Position numbers and translations under genes: made by a program | Shown: positions 24,834-33,700 of the stretch, in pieces | How positions within the stretch are numbered: position 1 is the stretch's first letter | Layout of the letters: each line of letters begins with the position of its first letter | Source of the DNA: Kiritimatiellia bacterium | GTDB taxonomy: Bacteria; Verrucomicrobiota; Kiritimatiellia; RFP12; UBA1067 | Assembly: GCA_017652705.1 (NCBI GenBank) | Contig: JAGCAM010000014.1 | Location: forward strand, 1-34,029 | Direction of reading: 5' to 3' | Length of the DNA stretch: 34,029 nt | Notes under the pieces: model-generated | What the model was told of the DNA's origin: nothing | What the model saw: only the letters and a program-made list of their open reading frames with translations | Databases searched by the model: none

Positions 24834-24862
24834 TTGATTATTCCGGTTTTATTTGGTACAAT
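24834..24862 (+). promoter_or_regulatory. Promoter of the glycine-rich exported protein gene
   Basis: TTGATT (24834-24839), a 17-bp spacer and TACAAT (24857-24862) with a TGG extended -10. The leader of about 20 nt carries AAAGGA 8 nt before the ATG at 24889. Confidence 0.65.
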
Positions 24863-24888
24863 TAACGCGTCAAGAAAGGAAATTGAAA

Positions 24889-27800
24889 ATGAAGACTTTT
24901 GTCCGGGCGCTTGCTGTTGCGGGCGCGGTGTTTTGTGTTTTTGCATTTGCGGGAGCGACAGGCGCCTCGGCCGGGGGCGTTTCTCGCACCTGGGTAGGCG
25001 GCGTCGATGGCAGCTGGACAACGGCCGACAACTGGTCGCCGTCGGGCGTTCCTGCGGCGGGCGATGACGTGACTATAGGCGCAGGTTGCGCGGTGACGGT
25101 GTCGGTGGCGACTGCGGAGCTCAACAGCTTCTCGCTGTCTGGCACGGGGGCGAAGCTCACAATGGCGGAGCCTGTGCGCGCGGCGGTTGCGGATTGCGTC
25201 ACGGTGCTCAGGGCGGGCACCGTCAGCATTACAGGCGGCGCGGTCGTGACGCACGTCGCCAACAAGCAGACGTATGCGGAGTACTCCGCCAATACGTCCG
25301 CGGGATGGATGATCGACGGCCGAGTCAACATCGAATGTACGACCTTTACCCTCGACGCCGATTCGAAGATCGACGCGAACGGCCTCGGCTATGACTGCGC
25401 GAAAAGCGCCCGCTATCCTGCGACGGTCGGGCCTGGCGGGCTCTATCCCAAGTACTGCGACGGCTACAACGCCACCGGCGGACATGGCGGCTACGGCTGT
25501 GGCTGGATTTACGATATGAACGGTGGAGAGGCCCAGGTTGACGTCATAGGCGGCCAGCCGTATGATACGCCGGAGGCGCCTGTCATGCCGGGGTCTTCCG
25601 GAACGGCCAACGGATCTACTTCCAATCTAAGCGGAGGCGGTGTCGTGCGGGTTGCCGTTTCAGGTACGGCGACAATCGACGGCATCGTCTGCGCTGACGC
25701 TCGTACGATGAATTCCAATACCAGCTTGGGCTCAGGCGGTTCCGTCTGGGTGACGGCCCAAGTCGTCCGCGGCTCTGGCAAGCTGACGGCGAACGGCGGC
25801 TTTAGCGGTTCTGCCTATGGTTACAATTATTGCGGGGCCGGCGGCCGCGTGGCCCTGGTCTACGATCCCGCCGAGCAGGACGAATCGGATGCCGCACTCG
25901 GCGTGCCGACGCTGCGCCTGCAGGCGGCGACCAAGTGGACGCATGCGAGCGCGAAGAGCCGTCCTCAGGCCGACGTCGGTTCGGTCTACATGACGGACGA
26001 CCGGTTTCTCGGCGAGACGTTCGACGGCACTCGCGGCGTCATGGACGGGCAGATATACTGCGGCACATGGAGCCGGTGGCATCCCCGGTCGCTCACGGTG
26101 ACCGGTTCGTGGGTGCGTTTTCCGGAGGGGACGGCTACCAACCTTGCGCTTTCTGGCGACGTGCTCGTGTCGGGTGTCCACGGGCGGCTTGAGATCGGCG
26201 GTGACGAGGCTTTTCCGTACTGCTTTTCGGTCAATACGACTGTCGAGGCCACGGAAAGGGCCTCTCGGGTGCGCCGGATGAGCGCGGTCCGTCCGCGGCT
26301 CGCCTGCGCGAACCTGACGCTGGCCGACGGCGGACAGTTCATGATATACCCCGGCTTGACGAACGGCGTCGACCAGGCCGACGGCGCGGAAATCGTCCTC
26401 ACTGGCGACTTCACGGTCGGAACGAACTCCTTCGCCCTCTTGCCATGCCATCCTACGAACGGCGCCGCCGTTAAGGTGACGGCGGAGAACGTCAAGGTCG
26501 ATCCCGGTGCTTGGCTGTCTTCGGCCGGGCAGGGCTTTATGGAATACAAGTTGCCGGGCACGACGGTGTCGACGGGAGGCATAGCACCGGGCTATCCCGA
26601 TTATGTGCGCGCCAACGGCTTTGCTCCCTCCCATGGCGGCTACGGCACACGCTACGTCAACAGTCTGACGGCGATGTCCTATGATTCGCTGGAAAATCCT
26701 CTTCTTCCCGGCAGCCCTGGTAACCGCTCGTACAACAACCGCGGCGGCGGTTCTGGCGGCGGTGTGGTGTTGATCGTGGCGCGTAGCAAGGTGACGGTCG
26801 ACGGTACTGTTGATGCGCGCGGACAGAGTCTGGACAGTGCCAATACCGCTCCCGGTTCTGGCGGCACGGTGAACATCACATGCCGGACGATTGCAGGCTC
26901 CGGCACGATTGACGCTTCCGGCGGGCGGCACAATGTCGCCAACAAGTATTACCCGAATTGGGTCGGCGCCGGTGGTCGAGTTGCCGTCCACTATGACCGC
27001 GGGGCGCAGGCCGCTTCCGGGGACATCGTCGCCATCACGTGGAAGTGCGGCACGCAGGTCTGCGCCGAGACGGTCAATCATTGCTGTCGTGCCAATGAAG
27101 GCGGACTCGGGACTGTCTGGTTCCCTGATACGAGGCTTTTGGGGCATGCGTTCGGCTCCGGTACGCTGACGTCAGGCGAGTTCCACTTCGGCACATGGAC
27201 GGGCTGGACGCCTGCGGACGTCGTCGCGGACGGTCCGGACGTGAACGTGCGGCTCGTGTCGGACGGCAACGACTTTGTCATCAACGGCAATCTGACGATC
27301 CGCAACGGCGCGGCCTTGGGCTTCGGCGGCGGCACGAACTACTGTACGCATCCGACGACCTATCTGCCGTTTTCGCCGGCCGGGAAGGGGGCGGTCGTCA
27401 AGGTCAACGGCAGCGTCATCATGGAAGCGCCCGGGCAGTCGGGGTGGCGCAACGAGCTGCATGTCTACGCGGGACATGGCTGCACGGTGCAGGCCGAAGA
27501 CGTGGGCGGCGTCTTGGAGATAGCCCGCCAGTTCATGATCGGCACGAACAGCTGGGTATATCCGTCGAGCGAACCGTATTCCGGCGAGTCGGTGAAGGTG
27601 ACGGTCGGCGGCAAGGTGAACATCGACCCGAACGCCGGATTTGACGCGACCGGGCTCGGCTACTCTGGCGGTTCGCATCCGGCGCGCGAGTGGCACAATG
27701 CGGGCTATGGCCCTGGCGCCGTCGCCGGCCGTGGCCGCGGCAGCGCCTATGGCGGCATCGGCGGATGCAGCGTGGGCTCGGCGACGACTAAGTTTCCTCT

Positions 27801-28275
27801 GCCCGGGTATGGCACAAGCGGCGAAGGCGTCCCGCTGTGGCAGATTCCGTCGAAGCCTGGCTCCGGCTCTTCTGTGGGCGACACTGGCTTTGGCGGACCA
27901 GGAGGCGGCTGCATCTGGATCGAGACGAAGAGTTCCTTCAAGATCGCCGGCAGTCTGATCGCCGACGGGCAAGGGGGTGCTATGGCCGGATGGTCATCCA
28001 GCGGCTCCGGCGGCGCGGTCTACGTTCGCTGCCGGCATTGGGTGCCGGACGAAACGGCCGTCGTTCGTGCCAAGGGCGGTGCGACCGGCGGCGCCGGCGG
28101 CGGCGGATGCATAGCGATCTGGCGCGCCATGGATCACGATCTGACGCCGACAAACGAGCGTACATATGTGAGCGCGCCTGCCGGCAGCTACGGCAATACT
28201 GTCCAGAAGGCGACCGACGGCACGATCTACTGGGGCGACCTGCCGATGCCGGGATTGATGCTGCTTGTGCGGTAG
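24889..28275 (+). CDS. Giant glycine-rich repeat exported protein
   Basis: An 1128-residue protein with a signal peptide (VRALAVAGAVFCVFAFAGAT) and an autotransporter-like entry motif (TWVGGVDGSWTTADNWSP). Three similar units of about 375 residues follow, each with a Gly-rich core: about 154-326 (IDANGLGY to GGRVALVYD), 537-703 (to GGRVAVHYD) and 911-1079 (IDPNAGFDATGLGY to GGGGCIAIWR). A GTWxxWxPxxL segment recurs between cores (GTWSRWHPRSL, GTWTGWTPADV). It ends in a hydrophobic-basic tail, PGLMLLVR. I infer a surface or secreted beta-solenoid-type protein; the function is unknown. A TTG-initiated extension to 24853 lies within the promoter. The deacetylase follows after 17 nt. Confidence 0.75.
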   Translation: MKTFVRALAVAGAVFCVFAFAGATGASAGGVSRTWVGGVDGSWTTADNWSPSGVPAAGDDVTIGAGCAVTVSVATAELNSFSLSGTGAKLTMAEPVRAAVADCVTVLRAGTVSITGGAVVTHVANKQTYAEYSANTSAGWMIDGRVNIECTTFTLDADSKIDANGLGYDCAKSARYPATVGPGGLYPKYCDGYNATGGHGGYGCGWIYDMNGGEAQVDVIGGQPYDTPEAPVMPGSSGTANGSTSNLSGGGVVRVAVSGTATIDGIVCADARTMNSNTSLGSGGSVWVTAQVVRGSGKLTANGGFSGSAYGYNYCGAGGRVALVYDPAEQDESDAALGVPTLRLQAATKWTHASAKSRPQADVGSVYMTDDRFLGETFDGTRGVMDGQIYCGTWSRWHPRSLTVTGSWVRFPEGTATNLALSGDVLVSGVHGRLEIGGDEAFPYCFSVNTTVEATERASRVRRMSAVRPRLACANLTLADGGQFMIYPGLTNGVDQADGAEIVLTGDFTVGTNSFALLPCHPTNGAAVKVTAENVKVDPGAWLSSAGQGFMEYKLPGTTVSTGGIAPGYPDYVRANGFAPSHGGYGTRYVNSLTAMSYDSLENPLLPGSPGNRSYNNRGGGSGGGVVLIVARSKVTVDGTVDARGQSLDSANTAPGSGGTVNITCRTIAGSGTIDASGGRHNVANKYYPNWVGAGGRVAVHYDRGAQAASGDIVAITWKCGTQVCAETVNHCCRANEGGLGTVWFPDTRLLGHAFGSGTLTSGEFHFGTWTGWTPADVVADGPDVNVRLVSDGNDFVINGNLTIRNGAALGFGGGTNYCTHPTTYLPFSPAGKGAVVKVNGSVIMEAPGQSGWRNELHVYAGHGCTVQAEDVGGVLEIARQFMIGTNSWVYPSSEPYSGESVKVTVGGKVNIDPNAGFDATGLGYSGGSHPAREWHNAGYGPGAVAGRGRGSAYGGIGGCSVGSATTKFPLPGYGTSGEGVPLWQIPSKPGSGSSVGDTGFGGPGGGCIWIETKSSFKIAGSLIADGQGGAMAGWSSSGSGGAVYVRCRHWVPDETAVVRAKGGATGGAGGGGCIAIWRAMDHDLTPTNERTYVSAPAGSYGNTVQKATDGTIYWGDLPMPGLMLLVR

Positions 28276-28292
28276 CCTTTGTCTTTGCCGAT

Positions 28293-29732
28293 ATGAAAGA
28301 TTTCTCCATAATGCGGCTTGGCAAGTGGCTCCTGTGCCCGGTTCTCCTGGCCGGACTGTGCTTCGGCAGCGCTGCCGGCGCCGAGACGACTAAGCTGATG
28401 TTCTCGTTCGATACCGAAGACTTCACCAATCCGCGGAGCGCCGACGCCATCTTGCGGGTCGCCGAGCTCTTCGAGTCTGAGGGCCTGGTCGGACACTTCC
28501 AGGTGGTCGGGCAGCTCGCGCGGCAGCTTGAGAACTGGGGACGGCAGGACGTCATCAAGGCGCTGTCGCGCCATCTGATCGGCACTCATACGCTCAATCA
28601 CTCCATACACCCGAACATTCTGGAGCTTTCCGACGGCGAGGACTATACGGCGGCCTACGAACGGGTCATGGCGCAGGAGTCGGAGTGCGTAGCTACGTTG
28701 AAGCGCGTGTTCAAGACAGACCGCATCTGGTCCAGTTCGCCGTCTGGCAACTGCGAGTCGTATGTCGCCGACCGCGTCTACGCCGACATGGGCATCGACT
28801 ACGGGGTCGGCCCCCACTACACGACGATGGACGGCGATGACATCTGGTTCGCCGGGCAGCGCCGCATCGCCTACATCTATTCGTGGGACGATTTCTTCTA
28901 CTGCGGGGAGTCCTTCGACCGGTCGGAGAAGAAGCTCCTTGACCGGCTGGCGAAAAGCCGTGTCGGCATGGTCTTTCTGCATCCGAACTTCGCCTGTTCC
29001 AAGGTCTTCTGGGACCGGCTCAACTACAACGGCGGCAACCATGCGCGCTGGGGCGAGTGGAAGCTCTCTGCGCCGCGCGACAAGAAGACCGTCGACGCGT
29101 ATTTCGACTGGATACGCCAGACGCTCCGCGCGATCAAGCGGGATCCGCGCTTTGAGCTGACGACGATTCCAGAGCTGGACCGCGCCCGCAAACCGCGCCG
29201 GCCCATCCGCCGCGGAGACCTCGCGCAGATCCGCGAATCCCTGAGGAAAGACCTCACGACAATCCGGGAGCCGGCGTCGTGGTGCGTGTCGGACGTGTTC
29301 GTGGCGGTCGTGAAGATGCTGCGCGGCGAAGACGAGTATCTGCCGGGCGTTGCATACGGCTTTCTCGACCGTCCCGTCGGCGTCACCAACCGGGTCGTCG
29401 TCAGCCGCGCCGACGTGGCCAAGGCCGCCGAAGTGATGGATGTCGGCGGCTTCTTGCCGGCGTCGATCAGAGTCGGCGATTACGTCATCGGCCCAGCTGA
29501 TTTTCTCTTTGCAGGGCTTGACATCCTTGTTGACGGGGGTGAGACGGCGCTTGTCGTTCCAAAAGAGCAGTTGGGACGGTTCAAGGGCACGCCGCTCGAG
29601 CCGCTTGAACACAGGGTGCGGGTGAAGATCCCGGGCGATCCGCGCAGCGGGTGGATGCACACGGCGGCGTTCCGCGACGAGTTTACGGCCCCGCGACTGC
29701 GCTGGCAACTCTGGACTTTTCGCTACGAGTGA
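28293..29732 (+). CDS. Exported polysaccharide deacetylase (NodB-like) with an extra C-terminal domain
   Basis: A 479-residue protein with a signal peptide (MRLGKWLLCPVLLAGLCFGS, alternative start 28311). The NodB homology region shows the metal Asp motif LMFSFDTEDF and the His motif GTHTLNHSIHP (HxxxH type), with later GPHYTT and VFLHPNF strands. These enzymes remove acetyl groups from chitin, peptidoglycan or xylan-like glycans using a divalent metal. The C-terminal 180 residues (FLDRPVGVTNRVVVSRADVA onwards) are not part of a standard NodB domain and I do not recognise them. It lies 17 nt after the glycine-rich gene with no clear ribosome site, so coupling is plausible. Confidence 0.75.
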   Translation: MKDFSIMRLGKWLLCPVLLAGLCFGSAAGAETTKLMFSFDTEDFTNPRSADAILRVAELFESEGLVGHFQVVGQLARQLENWGRQDVIKALSRHLIGTHTLNHSIHPNILELSDGEDYTAAYERVMAQESECVATLKRVFKTDRIWSSSPSGNCESYVADRVYADMGIDYGVGPHYTTMDGDDIWFAGQRRIAYIYSWDDFFYCGESFDRSEKKLLDRLAKSRVGMVFLHPNFACSKVFWDRLNYNGGNHARWGEWKLSAPRDKKTVDAYFDWIRQTLRAIKRDPRFELTTIPELDRARKPRRPIRRGDLAQIRESLRKDLTTIREPASWCVSDVFVAVVKMLRGEDEYLPGVAYGFLDRPVGVTNRVVVSRADVAKAAEVMDVGGFLPASIRVGDYVIGPADFLFAGLDILVDGGETALVVPKEQLGRFKGTPLEPLEHRVRVKIPGDPRSGWMHTAAFRDEFTAPRLRWQLWTFRYE

Positions 29733-29863
29733 CACCCGCACCGCCGCCCCCGCGCGCTTCTTCAGGCTCAAGGTGGAGGAGTAACGGTCTTAATTTATGG
29801 GAATAAAAGTCTTTAATTTTTGGATAATGTGGCAAAGTCTGGGACGAAGTTCTATTCTATGAG

Positions 29864-29882
29864 GTTGACAACTGTTGTCAAC
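29864..29882. repeat. 19-bp perfect palindrome
   Basis: GTTGACAACTGTTGTCAAC: two exact 9-nt arms around one T. It contains TTGACA and TTGTCA, and TATACA follows 19 bp after the latter (29900), so it could be an operator overlapping a promoter. No gene follows within 800 bp. Confidence 0.6.
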
Positions 29883-30195
29883 TGTTTGAGGCCATGGTTT
29901 ATACATTGTGAGAAAAGCAGCTATCTGCCTTGTATGTGAATATAACTCGCAGTAGTCAGCATGGGCTCTCGTCTACCCGGCGGCGTTCGCGAAGTAGCGG
30001 GCGGAGTCCGAGAGTTGGCGGCGACTTGGAACGACTTTGCCGAAATGCCGCAGGCGGGAGGCTTTACGACGTGCTCTGGACATGTCAACCTTGTCGACGG
30101 GCTTGTCGTAAACCCTCATACTCCCGCCCGTGACATTTCGCAGTTGGCTGCAGCAACCTAGGAATGGCGCGGCACGGGGTTGGAGGGGGATAGGT

Positions 30196-30229
30196 GCTGA
30201 ACGGCAATCCACCAGGCGCTGAACGGCAA
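30196..30229. repeat. 12-nt direct repeat, 22-nt period
   Basis: GCTGAACGGCAA occurs at 30196-30207 and 30218-30229. Repeated short blocks of this sort are found at the ends of IS21-type elements, but no transposase gene is recognised beside it. Confidence 0.4.
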
Positions 30230-30481
30230 CTTGATCAGCATCTAAACCCCTTTTGCCATGAGTGTAAGGGATTCCTGCCAGCAATGTAAGTACCTACCAA
30301 GCATGGTGTACGCCGTTTCATCCGCCGATGCAAGCGAATGCGGATATTTCGCCGAAGCCTACCTGCCAAATGTCGCATCGAGAATGGAATTTCAAGCGAC
30401 TCCATGCCATGTCAGTGTCATTCCGTGTTGGCGCTTTAGGGCCGCTTCTGTCTGGCGGCAAGGCGACATGCACCTGCGGGC

Positions 30482-30508
30482 GAAGCCGTCAGGTTCCCCG
30501 ACGGCTTC
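30482..30508. repeat. 9-bp stem-loop
   Basis: GAAGCCGTC (30482-30490) and GACGGCTTC (30500-30508) pair perfectly around a 9-nt loop. No T-run follows on either strand, so it is not a standard terminator; it may be a structural RNA hairpin or a REP-like palindrome. Confidence 0.5.
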
Positions 30509-30706
30509 AGTAGTCGCGTGTGAAGCGCTCTCGCTCCTGCGGCAACTCATGTCGGCTGAGAATCGCGGAGCTGATGCCGTAGTGGTAACGGAGGCTGTTT
30601 GCCAGCCGTCGGAATTGTTTCTCAAATGTGCAAGGCTCTCCAGGGGCTCGACAGCGTTTTCCAAAGGTGGGGATTCCAGACTGAATCACCGAATCACCAT
30701 GTGGAG

Positions 30707-30735
30707 TTGACAGGCAAAAAGAATATGGATATAAT
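30707..30735 (+). promoter_or_regulatory. Perfect sigma-70 consensus promoter of the BspA-like gene
   Basis: TTGACA (30707-30712), a 17-bp spacer and TATAAT (30730-30735). The predicted start near 30742 gives a leader of about 28 nt with AGGAG 8 nt before the ATG at 30770. Confidence 0.8.
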
Positions 30736-30769
30736 AATCATCCTCAAACCGAAAATAGGAGTTCAGAGG

Positions 30770-33700
30770 ATGACAAGAAAGGGTTTTCGCAATAAGGCAA
30801 CATCAACGCTCCGCGCTGCGCTTGCGGTGATGACGTTCGGCCTCGCCTCGTGCGTTCTAGCCGAGACGGAAACCGTCGGCAGCTACACGTGGTCGTACCG
30901 CATCGTCGGCGGCAAGGCGGAAATCTACAAGGACGACGGTTCCGGCGACGGCACCACCGCCGTCTCGCCGAAGCCGACTGGCGCGGTGACGATTCCTTCT
31001 ACGCTCGGCGGCAAGACAGTCACAAGCATCGGATGTTATGCGTTCGACGAGTGCTCCGGCATGACTTCCGCGGCGATCCCCTCCGGCGTGACGAGTCTCG
31101 GGGATGGGGCGTTCAGGTACTGCAGCGGCTTGAAGAGCGTGACAATACCCAACTCCGTGACGAGCATCGGCTGGGGGGCGTTTTGGTCTTCTGGCTTGAC
31201 GAGCGTGACGATTCCCGCAGACATGACCTCGATTGGGGCGAATGCGTTCTATCTCTGCACGGCCCTGGCGGACGTGTACTGCTATGCCGATCCTGTCTTG
31301 TTGACATGGGGCGACGCAAGCGAGGACTTCAAGAGCGGCAAGGCGACGACGATCCACGTTAGGGCGGGACAGCTTTCGGGCTACAGTTCGAAGTTCGGCT
31401 CCACCGTTCGCGCCACCTTCGTCGGAGACCTCGACACCAATACGGAGACCGTCGGCGGCTACACGTGGTCGTTCCGCATCGTCGGCGGCAAGGCGGAAAT
31501 CTACAAGGAGGACGTGGCGGCCCCCGGCTATGGCGACACCGCCATATCGCCGAAGCCGACCGGCGCGGTGACGATTCCTTCTACGCTCGGCGGCAAGCCC
31601 GTCACGAGCATCGGGGATTCCGCGTTTCTCGGCTGCAGCGGCCTTACCAGCGTGACGGTTCCAGAAAGCGTGACGAAATTCGACAGGTCCGCGTTCTACG
31701 GCTGCACTGGCCTTGCGAGCGTGACGATTCCCGCGAGCGTGACATTAATTGGGGACTATGCGTTCTACAATTGCACGGCCATGACGGATGTGTACTGCCA
31801 TCCAGCTCCTGCTTCGCTGGCGTGGGGCAACGCAAGCAGCGACTTCAAGAGCGGCAAGGCGACGAAGATCCACGTGAAGTCCGGGCAACTTTCGGGCTAC
31901 AGTTCGAAGTTCGGCTCCTCTGTCCGCGCCACCTTCGTCGGCGACCTCGACATCAAGACGGAGACCGTCGGCGGCTACTCGTGGTCGTACCGCATCGTCG
32001 GCGGCAAGGCGGAAATCTACAAGGACGATGGTTCCGGCGACGGAACCACCGCCGTTTCGCCGAAGCCGACCGGCGCGGTGACGATTCCTGCTACGCTCGG
32101 CGGCAAGACAGTCACATGCATCGGGTGTCATGCGTTGGACGCGTGCACCGGCATGACTTCCGCGACGATCCCCTCCGGCGTGACAAGCCTCGGGGATGGG
32201 GCGTTCAGGTACTGCAGCGGCTTGAAGGGCGTGACAATGCCCGACTCCGTGGCGAATATCAGTTGGGGGGCGTTCTATAGTTGCAGCGCGTTGACGAGCG
32301 TGACGATTCCCGCAAACGTGACCTCGATCGGGGCGAATGCGTTCTATCTCTGCACGGCCCTGGCGGACGTGTACTGCCATGCCGATCCTGTCTTGTTGAC
32401 ATGGGGCGACGCAAGCGACGACTTCAAGAGCGGCAAGGCGACGAAGATTCACGTGAAGTCCGGGCAATTTTCGGGCTACAGTTCGAAGTTCGGCTCCTCT
32501 GTCCGCGCCACCTTCGTCGGCGACCTTGACATTCTCACGGTGACGTTCAACGCGAACGGCGGCAGCGTGTCTCCGGCCGCGCGCTCGGTCAACTACAACG
32601 CGGCGGTCGGGACGTTGCCCACGCCCACGCGCACGGGCTACACGTTCGCGGGCTGGTTCACGTCGGCGAGCGGCGGCACGCAGATAGGCACGGCGACCAA
32701 GGTGACGGCGGACGTGACGTACTACGCGCACTGGAAGGCGACCTACGCGGTGACATACAGGCCCGGCGCCTACGGCATGGGGGCCGAGCAGACCGCCACG
32801 AAGACCGAGGGCGTAGTGCTGGCGCTGAAGAACGCGGTCTTCACGCGTGAGGGCTACACGCAGACGGGGTGGGCCACGAGCGACGGGGGCGCGAAGGCCT
32901 ACGCCCTCGGCGCGTCATATGCCGTCAACGCCGCGCTTACGCTCTACCCGTTCTGGACTGCCAACACTTACGAGCTTACTCTCACGCCCAACAACACGAT
33001 GTATGGCACGGTGAGCGGCGGCGGGAATTACGAGGCGGGTGCGACGGCGACGCTGAGGGCGACGGCGAAGACGGGCAATGCGTTCGCGGGGTGGTTCACG
33101 GACGAGGCGTGCACTAAGCCGCTGAACCCAGCGGGCTACGACAACCGTAGCCCGACGGTGAAGATCGCAATGCCCGTGAAGGGCACGACGGTCTACGCGA
33201 TGTTCGTCACCGCGGCGGAGGCGAAGAAGTCGCTCAAGTTCTCGTCCGCGACGGCAAAGCTCGCCAAGACGCCCGCCAAGGCGACGGCGGGCAAGGCGTT
33301 CTCGCTGAAGCTCGGAATCTCGTCCGCCTCGCTCGTGACGGTGACGGCTACGGGCCTTCCGAAGGGGCTCAAGATAGACAAGGCGACCGGGGCGATAACA
33401 GGCACGGGGACGGTGTCGGGCGACTTCACCGCGACCGTGACGGTAAAGGACGCGGCGGGCAACAAAATCACGCAGAAGGTGAAGATAACCGTCGAGGCCG
33501 CCGCATACGCCAAAGGCGACTTCTATGGCACGGCGAAGCCCGGCAAGAAGGGCGACCCGATGGCGTATCTCCAGTTCACGGTCGGCAAGACCGGCAAGGT
33601 GTCCGGCAAGGTCACTTACAAGGGCAAGGCGTATTCGTTCAAGTCGACGCTCTCCTCCTGCACGGCGTCAAAGGCTGCGTTCACGCCGAGCGTGAAGATC

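Larger units (their letters stand above)
29733..30706. other. 1-kb stretch with no recognisable gene
   Basis: AT-rich at first (29780-29950), then GC-rich. It contains a 19-bp palindrome, a 12-nt direct repeat and a 9-bp hairpin, listed separately. Short ORFs on both strands (for example 29961-30161 plus, 29973-30284 minus, 30258-30710 plus, 30392-30664 minus) lack ribosome sites and recognisable motifs. It could hold degraded mobile DNA or an RNA. Confidence 0.6.

Noticed and set aside
30196-30229. Direct repeats as a CRISPR array
   Set aside because: Only two 12-nt copies with a 10-nt spacer; no CRISPR-length repeats or cas genes are present.
29973-30284. A 103-codon minus-strand ORF in the gene-free stretch
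   Set aside because: The basic segment MRVYDKPVDKVDMSRARRKA could be a transposase fragment, but no signature is convincing.
30258-30710. A 150-codon plus-strand ORF upstream of the surface gene
   Set aside because: No ribosome site, no recognisable motif, Cys- and Ser-rich composition, and similar-sized ORFs exist on the opposite strand.
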